Assembly (NCBI GenBank): GCA_016844515.1
Contig: JAERMP010000004.1
Coordinates: 1 to 34,467 of the forward strand
Source: Thermoleophilia bacterium
Lineage (GTDB): Bacteria > Actinomycetota > Thermoleophilia > Gaiellales > Gaiellaceae
Reading direction: 5' to 3'
DNA length: 34,467 bases
Position numbers and translations under genes: made by a program
In this document: piece after piece, positions 25,078 through 32,291 of the stretch
Position numbering within the stretch: the first letter of the stretch is position 1
Layout of the letters: each line of letters starts with the position of its first letter
The notes under the pieces: model-generated
The model's input: only the letters and a program-made list of their open reading frames with translations
What the model was told of the DNA's origin: nothing
The model's database searches: none

Positions 25078-25716
25078 CTACTCCGTGACGACATACTCGA
25101 AGGACGCCCACGAGAGTACCGCGAAGACTCCGTCGTACAACGCCAAAAGCAGGAGGTAGCGTCCTCCTTCGGGCGAGATCGCCGCGCCGACGCCGCCGAC
25201 GATGAGCGGGATCGCAAGCGGGAGGACGAGCAGCGGTAGAAGCACCTCCCGCGATCGGCTGGCCGCAGCCATCGCGGCCATGAGCGAGCCCACGGCGCAG
25301 ATGCCGATGTCGGCGAGCAGGACCCCGGCGAGCGCCGTCGCGTCGAGAGGCGCGAAGAAGAGGACGAATGCGGGCAGCGCGACGACCTGTGCGGCGACGA
25401 GGAACGTGAGCGTCGCGAGCGTCTTCCCGAGCCAGATCGCGCTTCGATCGGAAGGAGCGAGCACCAGGCCGTCGAGCACGCCGTGCTCCTGCTCCGGCAC
25501 CCAAGCGCGCGCGAGGCCGAGCAGCGCAGTGAACACGATTGCGACCCACAGGAGCCCGTACGCGGCGTCGTCTCCCGTCCCCTCCGGGAGCGCGAAATGG
25601 AAGACGACGAGCGTCGAGAGAACGAAGAGAAGCATCGCGGGCAGCGTGTCCCGCGCGCGAAGCTCGACCCGCAGGTCCTTGCGCGTGAGGGCTGCGACGT
25701 CCGCGAGATAGATCAC
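25078..25716 (-). CDS. ccmB: Heme exporter membrane subunit CcmB
   Basis: CcmB is the membrane partner of the ATPase CcmA in the System I heme-export/release complex. The 212-residue protein has about six membrane segments. It starts with the cytoplasmic RKDLRVELRARD, a typical CcmB element. PEQEHGVLDGLVLAPSDRSAIWLGK follows the second segment, as in the family. Its ATG overlaps the ccmA stop as ATGA. A 60-base gap separates its stop from the ccmC ATG, and that gap may be coding if ccmC starts earlier. Confidence 0.9.
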   Translation of the reverse strand: MIYLADVAALTRKDLRVELRARDTLPAMLLFVLSTLVVFHFALPEGTGDDAAYGLLWVAIVFTALLGLARAWVPEQEHGVLDGLVLAPSDRSAIWLGKTLATLTFLVAAQVVALPAFVLFFAPLDATALAGVLLADIGICAVGSLMAAMAAASRSREVLLPLLVLPLAIPLIVGGVGAAISPEGGRYLLLLALYDGVFAVLSWASFEYVVTE

Positions 25717-26297
25717 GCGAGCGCAATCCTCGTCGTAGTCAGCTCAGCGAGACGCTGCGGGTCGTGAGTCGCCACGACGAGGGTTCGCGTGCCGGCGAGC
25801 GTCTCGAGTTCGTGATCGAGCAGGCCGACGCCTTCCTCATCAAGCGCCGAGTACGGCTCGTCCAGCAGGATCAGCTCGGGTTCGTGCAGCAACGCCCGGC
25901 AGAGCGCAAGTCGCTGAGTCATCCCGCGTGAGTACGTCGAGACACGCCCGTTTCGGGCGTCCCACAATCCGAAGCGCTCGAGGAGCATGCCGATCCGCTC
26001 ACGGCGCTCCGCCACGCGGTACAAACGTCCGTAGAGATCGAGGTTCTCGAGGGCTGTGAGCTCGCGATAGACGAGCGGTTCGTGACCCAGATACCCGAGT
26101 TGGGCGCGGTCGGCGTTGACTTCCAGCACGCCGCGCGTCGGCGCTGCAAGACCCGCGAGAACGCGCAGGAGTGTCGTCTTCCCGGAGCCGTTCGGTCCGG
26201 TGACTACGGCGAAACCGCCTGCAGGAACGGCAATGTCGACGCCGTTGAGAACTCGCCGCCTGCCGTACCGCTTCTCGAGATCGCGTGCGCGAATCAT
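25713..26297 (-). CDS. ccmA: Heme exporter ATPase CcmA
   Basis: This ATP-binding subunit drives release of holo-CcmE, 194 residues and cytoplasmic. It has Walker A GPNGSGKTT, a Q-loop region in YLGHEPLVYRELTALENL (typical of CcmA), a variant signature YSRGMTQRL, Walker B LILLDEPYSALD and a switch histidine in VVATHDPQRL. The variant signature, with Arg instead of Gly after the Ser, is common in this subfamily. The ATG overlaps the stop of the prenyltransferase gene (TGATG). The ATPase and ccmB overlap, so they are translated together. Confidence 0.9.
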   Translation of the reverse strand: MIRARDLEKRYGRRRVLNGVDIAVPAGGFAVVTGPNGSGKTTLLRVLAGLAAPTRGVLEVNADRAQLGYLGHEPLVYRELTALENLDLYGRLYRVAERRERIGMLLERFGLWDARNGRVSTYSRGMTQRLALCRALLHEPELILLDEPYSALDEEGVGLLDHELETLAGTRTLVVATHDPQRLAELTTTRIALA

Positions 26298-27160
26298 CAG
26301 ACCATGACGTCGAGCGCGACGAAGACGAAGAACACGACGCTGATGACCCCGTTGAGAGTGAAGAACGCGGCGTCGAGACGGCGGAGATCGCCGGGACGAA
26401 CGATCGAATGCTCGTAGGCCAGTAGGGCTGCCGTTGCCACCACGCCGAGCCAGTAGAACACGCCCACCTCGAGCCCCGCTCCCGCAGCGGCCAGAAGAGC
26501 GACAGATCCGGTGTGGAGCAGGCGGGCTCCTGTGAAAACTCCTCGCTCGCCGAACCGGACGGCCCACGAGTGAAGCCCCTCGCGCTGATCGTGCTCGAGG
26601 TCGAAGAGCGAGTAGAAGAGGTCGAAGCCCGCGACCCAGAGAAGCACCGCGCCCCCGATAGCCCACGCCTCCCACGGTGCCGTTCCCGAGACCGCGAGCC
26701 ACGCGCCGATCGGGGCCAGCGCAAGGCAGGCGCCGAGCCAGAAGTGGCAGAGCCACGTAAGCCGCTTCAGATACGGATAGACGACGAACATCGCCACAGG
26801 GATGGGCCAGAGGTAGCGCACGACCGGGTCGAGTTGAGAGATGGCTACGAGGAACACCGCTAGCGCAGCAGCGCACAGCGCGAGCACCTGGCCGCGGGCG
26901 AGAGCCCCGCTGGGAAGCTCGCGGGTCGCCGTGCGCGGGTTGCGAGCGTCGAGCTCGGCGTCGACAAGTCGGTTCACCGCCATCGCGAGCGTGCGTGCTC
27001 CCACCATGGCCAATGTGACCCAGACGACGTTCGCGAGGCCGGGCCAACCATCGACGGCAAGGAACGCGCCGACGTAGGCGAACGGAAGCGCGAACACCGT
27101 GTGCTCGATTCGGACCAGCGACGCAAGACGCCTCGGCAGCGGAGTGGGAGCGACGGTCAT
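26297..27160 (-). CDS. mqnP: UbiA-family prenyltransferase (MqnP-like)
   Basis: This integral-membrane prenyltransferase attaches a polyprenyl chain to an aromatic acid, most likely in the futalosine route to menaquinone. The 287-residue protein has about nine membrane segments. The first Asp-rich motif is NRLVDAELDARNPRT (63-77), followed by RELPSGALARGQ. The second is DLFYSLFDLEHDQREGLHS. The DARNPRT-RELPSG pattern matches the MqnP/UbiA-like group rather than MenA. The ATG at 27160 is chosen because upstream codons overlap a hairpin and are not conserved in type. The stop overlaps the ccmA start. Pairing with cytochrome c maturation fits respiratory use. Confidence 0.85.
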   Translation of the reverse strand: MTVAPTPLPRRLASLVRIEHTVFALPFAYVGAFLAVDGWPGLANVVWVTLAMVGARTLAMAVNRLVDAELDARNPRTATRELPSGALARGQVLALCAAALAVFLVAISQLDPVVRYLWPIPVAMFVVYPYLKRLTWLCHFWLGACLALAPIGAWLAVSGTAPWEAWAIGGAVLLWVAGFDLFYSLFDLEHDQREGLHSWAVRFGERGVFTGARLLHTGSVALLAAAGAGLEVGVFYWLGVVATAALLAYEHSIVRPGDLRRLDAAFFTLNGVISVVFFVFVALDVMV

Positions 27161-27193
27161 GGGCCGGCTTCCGGCCCGGGAGCGTGGAGGGGC

Positions 27194-27217
27194 GTGGGGA
27201 ACCGGGAGGTTCCCCAC
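27194..27217. terminator. Hairpin between mog and the prenyltransferase gene
   Basis: Perfect 10-base arms GTGGGGAACC and GGTTCCCCAC enclose GGGA. A second 7-base stem, GGGCCGG-CTT-CCGGCCC (27161-27177), follows leftward just before the prenyltransferase ATG. No T-run is present. It may attenuate transcription between the molybdenum-cofactor and cytochrome blocks, or sequester the ribosome-binding region. Confidence 0.5.
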
Positions 27218-27257
27218 GATCTCAGGAAGAAGCGGGCACGACGAAGGCGAGCGTTCG

Positions 27258-27743
27258 TCACGTTTGTCGGTGAGCCGTTGCCGTGTCGCCAGAAGCCAGC
27301 TCGAGCCCGTGTCGGAGCGCAGGCTGGATGACGGCGAAGCCGTCCCGGCAACCACCGGGTGAACCGGGAAGGTTCACGACGAGCGTCTTTCCGCGCAAGC
27401 CGGCGACCCCGCGGGAGAGAAGCGCGTGCGGCGTCCTCGCTAGCGCATCCGCGCGGATTGCCTCAGCGATGCCGGGCACATCGCGCTCGAGCACGGTTCG
27501 AGTCGCTTCGGGAGTCACGTCGCGCGGAGCGAATCCGGTGCCTCCAGTTGTCAGTATGAGCAACGCATTGTCGTCCGAAAGGCGGCTGATCGCGCCGGCG
27601 ATTGCTGTTTGGTCGTCCGAAACGACTTCGCGCACGACGTCGAACCCCTCCCCGCGCAGCAACTCGGCGAGCGTGTCGCCGCTCAGGTCCTCGCGAACGC
27701 CTGCGTGAACCCCGTCGGAGACAGTAAGCACGCCTGCCTTCAC
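27258..27743 (-). CDS. mog: Molybdopterin adenylyltransferase-type protein (MogA/MoaB family)
   Basis: This protein adenylylates molybdopterin, priming it for molybdate insertion by MoeA. The 161-residue protein has LTVSDG near the start, the conserved TTGGTGFAPRDVTPEAT (65-81, Asp75 in the active site) and NLPGSPG (124-130). The GTG start overlaps the moaC stop as GTGA. MoaB and MogA share these motifs, so the name is not certain. moeA lies at 32278-33471, on the same strand. Confidence 0.9.
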   Translation of the reverse strand: MKAGVLTVSDGVHAGVREDLSGDTLAELLRGEGFDVVREVVSDDQTAIAGAISRLSDDNALLILTTGGTGFAPRDVTPEATRTVLERDVPGIAEAIRADALARTPHALLSRGVAGLRGKTLVVNLPGSPGGCRDGFAVIQPALRHGLELASGDTATAHRQT

Positions 27744-28198
27744 ACCGGCTCCTTCGTCTTCTCGACGAGCTCGACATCGCTTATGACCATGTTCTTGTCG
27801 ACTGCCTTAGCCATGTCGTAGACCGTCAGGGCAGCCACCGTTGCAGCGACGAGCGCCTCCATCTCCACGCCTGTCTGGGCGGTCGTCTCGGCAATAGCCT
27901 CGATCTCGACAGCACCATCCGCGACGAGCAGGTGAACGTCCACGTGGGTGAGAGGAAGCGCGTGGCAGAGAGGGATGAGCTCGGAGGTTCGCTTTGCGGC
28001 CATGATCCCGGCCAGCTGCGCGGTAGCCAGCGCATCGCCCTTCGGGAGCGCTCGCAGCATCTCCGCGGTAGCAGCCGCCATGCGTACCTCCGCTCGGGCC
28101 ACGGCACGCCGCTTGGATAGCGGCTTCGCGCCAACGTCGACCATCCGGACGTCGCCGGCCTCGCCGACGTGGCTCAACCCACCTGCGCTCTCGTTCAC
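27740..28198 (-). CDS. moaC: Cyclic pyranopterin monophosphate synthase
   Basis: MoaC makes cyclic pyranopterin monophosphate, the first stable molybdenum-cofactor intermediate, from the MoaA product. The 152-residue protein contains LSHVGEAGDVRMVDVG, TSELIPLCHALPL, TGVEMEALVA and YDMAKAVDKNM (expected active-site Asp and Lys). GTG at 28198 gives MNESAGGLSHV, close to typical MoaC starts. A TTG at 28222 would add eight residues. It follows the kinase stop by 45 bases and overlaps mog. moaA is not in the window. Confidence 0.92.
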   Translation of the reverse strand: MNESAGGLSHVGEAGDVRMVDVGAKPLSKRRAVARAEVRMAAATAEMLRALPKGDALATAQLAGIMAAKRTSELIPLCHALPLTHVDVHLLVADGAVEIEAIAETTAQTGVEMEALVAATVAALTVYDMAKAVDKNMVISDVELVEKTKEPV

Positions 28199-28243
28199 GT
28201 CGAGATCGTAGTCCCCAGCCAACGCACGACCGCGTCGGTTGTC

Positions 28244-29683
28244 CTAGGTAAGGGGAAAACGCTCGCTTTCATGCGCTCCGTTTCCACGTGGAAACGGCTC
28301 CGCGGGAGCTGCTTCGGTAGGAAGATCGAGCGCGAACACCGTGGGATCGCGATCCGAATCGAGCCGGACCGCGCCTCCCATGAGCTTCGCGATCTCGCGG
28401 GCGATCGCCAGGCCGAGCCCGCTACCGGACGCCATGCCTCCATCAACCCGATAGAAGCGTCCGAAGACGGCTTCGCGGTATTGCTCCGGGATCCCGGGTC
28501 CATTGTCCTCGACGGACAGTTCGGCACGATCGCCGCGGCGGCGAGTGCGGATGACCACCCGCGTGCCAGCCGGCGTGTGGACCATCGCGTTGGTCGCGAG
28601 AGCCCGCCCGATCTGGAGAACGCGAGCCTCGTCGCCCGAGCACCGCAGGGCGGGCTCGATATCGGTCTCGAGCACATGCCCGGTCGACGCCGCGACATGC
28701 TCGAGCTCGCCCGCCAGGAGTGCGACGACCTCTGCGAGATCGACGGGCTCGTGACGGACGCGCAACTGGCCGGCATCGACGCGAGAGAGATCGAGGAGAT
28801 CGGCCGACAACTTCGTCAGCCGTTGCACCTGTCCTTGCATGGTCTCTATGAACCGACGCCGAGTCTCGTCGTCGAGCTCTTCGTCTACCAGAAGCTCCAG
28901 AAACCCCCCGATGGAGAAAAGCGGCGTTCGCAACTCGTGGGACGCATTCGCAACAAATGCCTTGCGGGCGTTGTCGAGCTGTGCGAGCTGCACTCGCATG
29001 CGGTCGAACGCATCGGCGAGCTCTCCGATCTCATCGTTGCCGCGATCGACGATAGGGGCACCGAAATCGCCGTCCGCAATGCGTTCTGCGGCCGTCTCCA
29101 GCCGCAGCAGCCGATTGGCGAACATCCCGGCCGCAGTGAGACCGAGCACGAGCGCGAAAATGAGCGCGAAGGCGGTTGCAAGCAGCAGTCGACGTTCGAC
29201 GAGACGAACCGTTGCGAGCGAGTCGGCGAGCGGTGCCTGGAAGAGCACAACCGCGTCCGCGTCGAGGGGGACCGCAACGTTCGCGTTGTCCCCATTCGCA
29301 TCGATCACACGGCCGCGCTCGACCTTGCCGCTCACGAGCGCCTCGAGGGCGACGGAGTCCGTTGCCACGTCACGCGAGCTCCTCGTGCGCGAATCTGCGA
29401 GAGCGGCGAGTGCGGGTTGATTCGTGGAGAGGACATCGAAGGCGACGACGCGCGAGTTCGTGACGACTGCGTACTCATCGACCCGGTCCTGCCACAGCGA
29501 CGTGTCCTCGGGAAGCGAGGTCGCGAGTGGACCAGCCAGATCCGCGAGCTGATCGAGTCGTGCATCGACCAATCGCCGCTCGAGCGACGGCACGACGATC
29601 AAGTAGGCGGTGCCGAGCGCTCCGGCAACGATTCCGACCAAGACGAGCGCAATGCGGATCCGGATGCCGCCCGGCAGCCTCAT
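28244..29683 (-). CDS. Sensor histidine kinase
   Basis: This is a membrane-bound sensor of 479 residues. It has a first membrane span at about 9-31 and an extracytoplasmic domain at about 32-164, whose ligand is unknown. A second span lies at 165-188 and a HAMP linker at 188-240. The dimerisation/phosphoacceptor helix has ASHELRTPL with His249. The ATPase domain has NAMVHTP (N-box variant with Asn), VEDNGPGIP, FGRFYRV and GSGLGLAIAREI. It starts 9 bases after the response-regulator stop, so the two are co-transcribed. The signal is not predictable; the downstream genes suggest respiratory or redox control. A perfect 20-base palindrome lies inside its last codons. Confidence 0.92.
   Translation of the reverse strand: MRLPGGIRIRIALVLVGIVAGALGTAYLIVVPSLERRLVDARLDQLADLAGPLATSLPEDTSLWQDRVDEYAVVTNSRVVAFDVLSTNQPALAALADSRTRSSRDVATDSVALEALVSGKVERGRVIDANGDNANVAVPLDADAVVLFQAPLADSLATVRLVERRLLLATAFALIFALVLGLTAAGMFANRLLRLETAAERIADGDFGAPIVDRGNDEIGELADAFDRMRVQLAQLDNARKAFVANASHELRTPLFSIGGFLELLVDEELDDETRRRFIETMQGQVQRLTKLSADLLDLSRVDAGQLRVRHEPVDLAEVVALLAGELEHVAASTGHVLETDIEPALRCSGDEARVLQIGRALATNAMVHTPAGTRVVIRTRRRGDRAELSVEDNGPGIPEQYREAVFGRFYRVDGGMASGSGLGLAIAREIAKLMGGAVRLDSDRDPTVFALDLPTEAAPAEPFPRGNGAHESERFPLT
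28278..28297. repeat. Perfect 20-base palindrome in the 3' end of the kinase gene
   Basis: CCGTTTCCAC and GTGGAAACGG are exact inverted arms without a spacer. They lie about 30 bases before the kinase stop. The site could be a DNA-binding site upstream of moaC or chance within coding sequence. It is too close-packed to make a good RNA hairpin loop. Confidence 0.5.
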
Positions 29684-29692
29684 CCGACTTAA

Positions 29693-30391
29693 CTACTCCG
29701 GTCTAAAGCGATAACCCGCGCCGCGGATCGTGAGAATCAGCTCAGGATCGCTCGGGTCACGCTCGATCTTCTCGCGAAGGTGTCGAACGTGGACGTCGAT
29801 CGTCCGCGGTTCACGGTAGTCGGACCCGCCACGAAGTCGTTCGAGGAGCTCGCGGCGCGCGAACACCACACCGGGGCTCGACGCCAGCACCACGAGCATC
29901 TCGAACTCGATGAACGTCAGCTGAATGGTCTCGCCGCGGATCTGGACTGTTCTGCGCGGTAGGTCGATCATGAGCTCGCCGCGCTCGATCGTTTCCTCGC
30001 GCTCCGCCGTGGCGCGCGGCGTCGCAGCCCGCCGCAGCAACGCTCTGACACGGCTGCGAAACTCCCGGATCGAGAACGGCTTCGTGATGTAGTCGTCCGC
30101 ACCGAGCTCGAGTCCGAGAACCTTGTCGAGCTCCTCACCGCGAGCGGTGAGCATGATGATCGGAACATCGCTCTGGCTGCGAAGGCGCTTGCACACTTCC
30201 AGGCCGTCGAGTCGCGGCAACATCACATCGAGGATTACGAGATCTACCGCTTCGTCCTCGAATCGCCGAAGGGCCTCTTCGCCATCGCGCGCTTGCACGA
30301 CGCGGTACCCGTCCCGCTCGAGCGGGAAGGTCAGCAGAGTCTGAATCGAGTCCTCGTCGTCGACGAGGAGGATGGTCGAGGAGTTGGGCAT
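29693..30391 (-). CDS. OmpR/PhoB-family response regulator
   Basis: This transcription regulator of 232 residues has an N-terminal receiver with the acidic pocket at Asp11 and Asp12, phosphoacceptor Asp55 (LVILDVMLPR), Thr82 (IIMLTARG) and Lys104 (ITKPFS). The C-terminal winged helix has LTFIEFEMLVVLASSPG, the recognition helix RTIDVHVRHLREKIE and the closing GAGYRFRPE. It is the first gene of the leftward run leading to the kinase, molybdenum-cofactor, menaquinone and ccm genes. The divergent M28-like gene starts 52 bases away. Confidence 0.94.
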   Translation of the reverse strand: MPNSSTILLVDDEDSIQTLLTFPLERDGYRVVQARDGEEALRRFEDEAVDLVILDVMLPRLDGLEVCKRLRSQSDVPIIMLTARGEELDKVLGLELGADDYITKPFSIREFRSRVRALLRRAATPRATAEREETIERGELMIDLPRRTVQIRGETIQLTFIEFEMLVVLASSPGVVFARRELLERLRGGSDYREPRTIDVHVRHLREKIERDPSDPELILTIRGAGYRFRPE

Positions 30392-30428
30392 CGGAGCGTT
30401 CGCGCGGGCCCGCGGCTGCCGGCCCGCC

Positions 30429-30434
30429 TACTAT
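30429..30434 (+). promoter_or_regulatory. -10 element of the M28-like gene (leaderless)
   Basis: TACTAT lies 9 bases before the ATG at 30444, so transcription would begin within a few bases of the start codon. No ribosome-binding sequence or clear -35 element is visible. The spot is within the divergent gap to the response regulator. Confidence 0.45.
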
Positions 30435-30443
30435 AGCCCGGCG

Positions 30444-32291
30444 ATGGAAGCTGCTCGGCCCCGGAGGCGTCGCCGGCGGCTGCGTCGTGGAACAGCCGAC
30501 AGGCCCATTGATGGCCGTCTCGTGCGGGTGGGCTTCGTCGTCGTCGTCCCAGCCTTTCTTGCATTTCTGTTCTCGCTCTCGACGACAGGGACGCTCCCAA
30601 GATCCTCTCTCGATCCGCTTTTCGACGCAGACGCCGCCGCGGTGCTGCACGAGCAACTCTCGACCCAGTATCCGGCGCGGGTTCCGGGCACGGTCGAGGC
30701 CGAGGGCGCGACGCGCTGGTACAGCGAGACGATCTCGGCGCTCGGTTTGGCAACCGAGGAGGACGTCTGGGCCGTGGATCTCGCAGACCTCGGGCGAGTC
30801 GACCTTCGAAACGTCGTAACCGTCGTGCCGGGGCGAGCCGAGGAGACGGTCGTGCTCGTTGCTCATAGAGACAACGCAGGAGCGAATCAGTCGTTGGGCG
30901 ACAACGCCTCGGGAACAGCTGCGCTCATCGAGATCGCTCGCGGGTTCGCGTCGCAGGAGGCCGGTCCGGATCCCTCACCTCAACGGACGCTCGTGCTCGT
31001 GTCGACCGATGCCGGCGCCTACGGGGGAGCGGGAGCGGCGCGCTTTGCCGAGATTTCTCCGTACGCGGACGCCGCGATTGCAGTCGTAGTCCTTGATGGA
31101 CTGGGGGGCCGAGGGCGCCCTCGTATCGCCATCGCAGGAGACAGCCCCGCTTCGCCCGCGCGGGCTCTCGTCAGCACGGCGTCGGCGCGGGTGCGCGAAC
31201 AGGTGGGGGTCGCTCCATCGCTGCCCTCGGCGCTCACGCAGCTCGTCGATCTGGGGTTGCCGTTCGCGGCCGGTGAACAGGGCCCGTTCCTCGAGCGTGG
31301 CGTGGCTGCAATCACCGTCACGACCTCCGAGGCAAGCGATCCTGCTGTCCCGGCCGGCGATCCTGACACTCCGCTCTCGGTTCGGCGGCTCGGCCAGCTC
31401 GGGCGCGCCACGGAGGCACTTGTGGACTCGCTCGACAGGAGCGTAGGGGGCGCGTTTCGGACTCCTGACAGCCTCTTTTTCAGTGATCGCGCCGCGAGTG
31501 GTTGGGCGGTGCGTCTGACGCTCGTCCTCTGTGTCGTTCCGTTCGCCCTCGGCGTTTTCGATCTTCTCGTTCGCTGTAGGCGCAGAGCCCTTCATCTCGC
31601 CCCTGCTTTCCGCGGGCTGCGCGCGAGATTTCTGTTCTGGCTCTACGGCGGGCTTCTCGTCTGGATCGGCGCGCTGACCGGAGTGTTTCCGACCGGCGCT
31701 GCTCTCCCGCTTCCCCCCTACACCTCGCTGGTGGCCGACACCCCGGCTGCCGGCCTGACTCTCCTCGCTATCGCGCTCGCACTCGGCTGGCTCGTCGGCC
31801 GGAGGCGTCTCATTCCCATGCGGCCCGCCGACGCGAGTGAGCAACTCGCCGGTCTGGCCACCGCACTCGTGGGCCTTGGTGTTCTCGCGCTCGCGCTCGC
31901 GCTCGTGAAGCCCTACGCGCTCGTCTTCGTGCTCCCGTCGCTGTACGCATGGCTGTGGTTACCGCTTCGCAGGCGCTTGTGGCAGCGCACGCTTCTCTTC
32001 GGCATTGGCCTCGCGGGTCCGTTTCTGAGCCTACTGCTGCTTTCGCGGCAGCTCGACCTCGGTGCGCTCGACACGCCGCTGTACGTGGTTGGGCTTACAA
32101 CGGTCGGGTATCTCTCACTGGGCTCGGTGTTGGCAGCCATCGCGTGGGCTGCGGTTGCCGCGCAGTTGGCGGCGCTGACGTTCGGACGCTATGCGCCGTA
32201 CGCACAAGGCATGGAACCGCCACCAGCAGGCGTCGTACGACGATCCCTTCGGACCGTCTTCCGCGCTCGGCCGCGTTCTACTCGAGCCTGA
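30444..32291 (+). CDS. Membrane protein with M28-like peptidase domain
   Basis: The 615-residue protein has a cytoplasmic Arg-rich N-terminus (1-20) and one membrane span at about 27-47. An extracytoplasmic M28 aminopeptidase-like domain lies at about 60-355, followed by seven or so membrane segments (about 366-590). The domain has VLVAHRDNAG (His141) and GDNASGTAALIEIA (Asp153), both matching M28 metal-site blocks. The next block reads LVLVSTDAGAYGGAG, where active M28 enzymes have a Glu-Glu pair. The catalytic base may therefore be missing or altered. ATG at 30444 follows a -10 element. The 3' end overlaps the convergent moeA by 14 bases. Function as a peptidase is uncertain. Confidence 0.75.
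   Translation: MEAARPRRRRRRLRRGTADRPIDGRLVRVGFVVVVPAFLAFLFSLSTTGTLPRSSLDPLFDADAAAVLHEQLSTQYPARVPGTVEAEGATRWYSETISALGLATEEDVWAVDLADLGRVDLRNVVTVVPGRAEETVVLVAHRDNAGANQSLGDNASGTAALIEIARGFASQEAGPDPSPQRTLVLVSTDAGAYGGAGAARFAEISPYADAAIAVVVLDGLGGRGRPRIAIAGDSPASPARALVSTASARVREQVGVAPSLPSALTQLVDLGLPFAAGEQGPFLERGVAAITVTTSEASDPAVPAGDPDTPLSVRRLGQLGRATEALVDSLDRSVGGAFRTPDSLFFSDRAASGWAVRLTLVLCVVPFALGVFDLLVRCRRRALHLAPAFRGLRARFLFWLYGGLLVWIGALTGVFPTGAALPLPPYTSLVADTPAAGLTLLAIALALGWLVGRRRLIPMRPADASEQLAGLATALVGLGVLALALALVKPYALVFVLPSLYAWLWLPLRRRLWQRTLLFGIGLAGPFLSLLLLSRQLDLGALDTPLYVVGLTTVGYLSLGSVLAAIAWAAVAAQLAALTFGRYAPYAQGMEPPPAGVVRRSLRTVFRARPRSTRA

Noticed and set aside
27359..27377. Stem GTGAACC/GGTTCAC in mog, similar to the hairpin at 27194-27217
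   Set aside because: It falls in the codons for the conserved VNLPGSP motif, so protein constraint explains it.
28169..29692. A 507-codon open frame on the + strand opposite the histidine kinase
   Set aside because: It is the antisense shadow of a kinase with all H, N, G1, F and G2 boxes. It has no recognisable domain.
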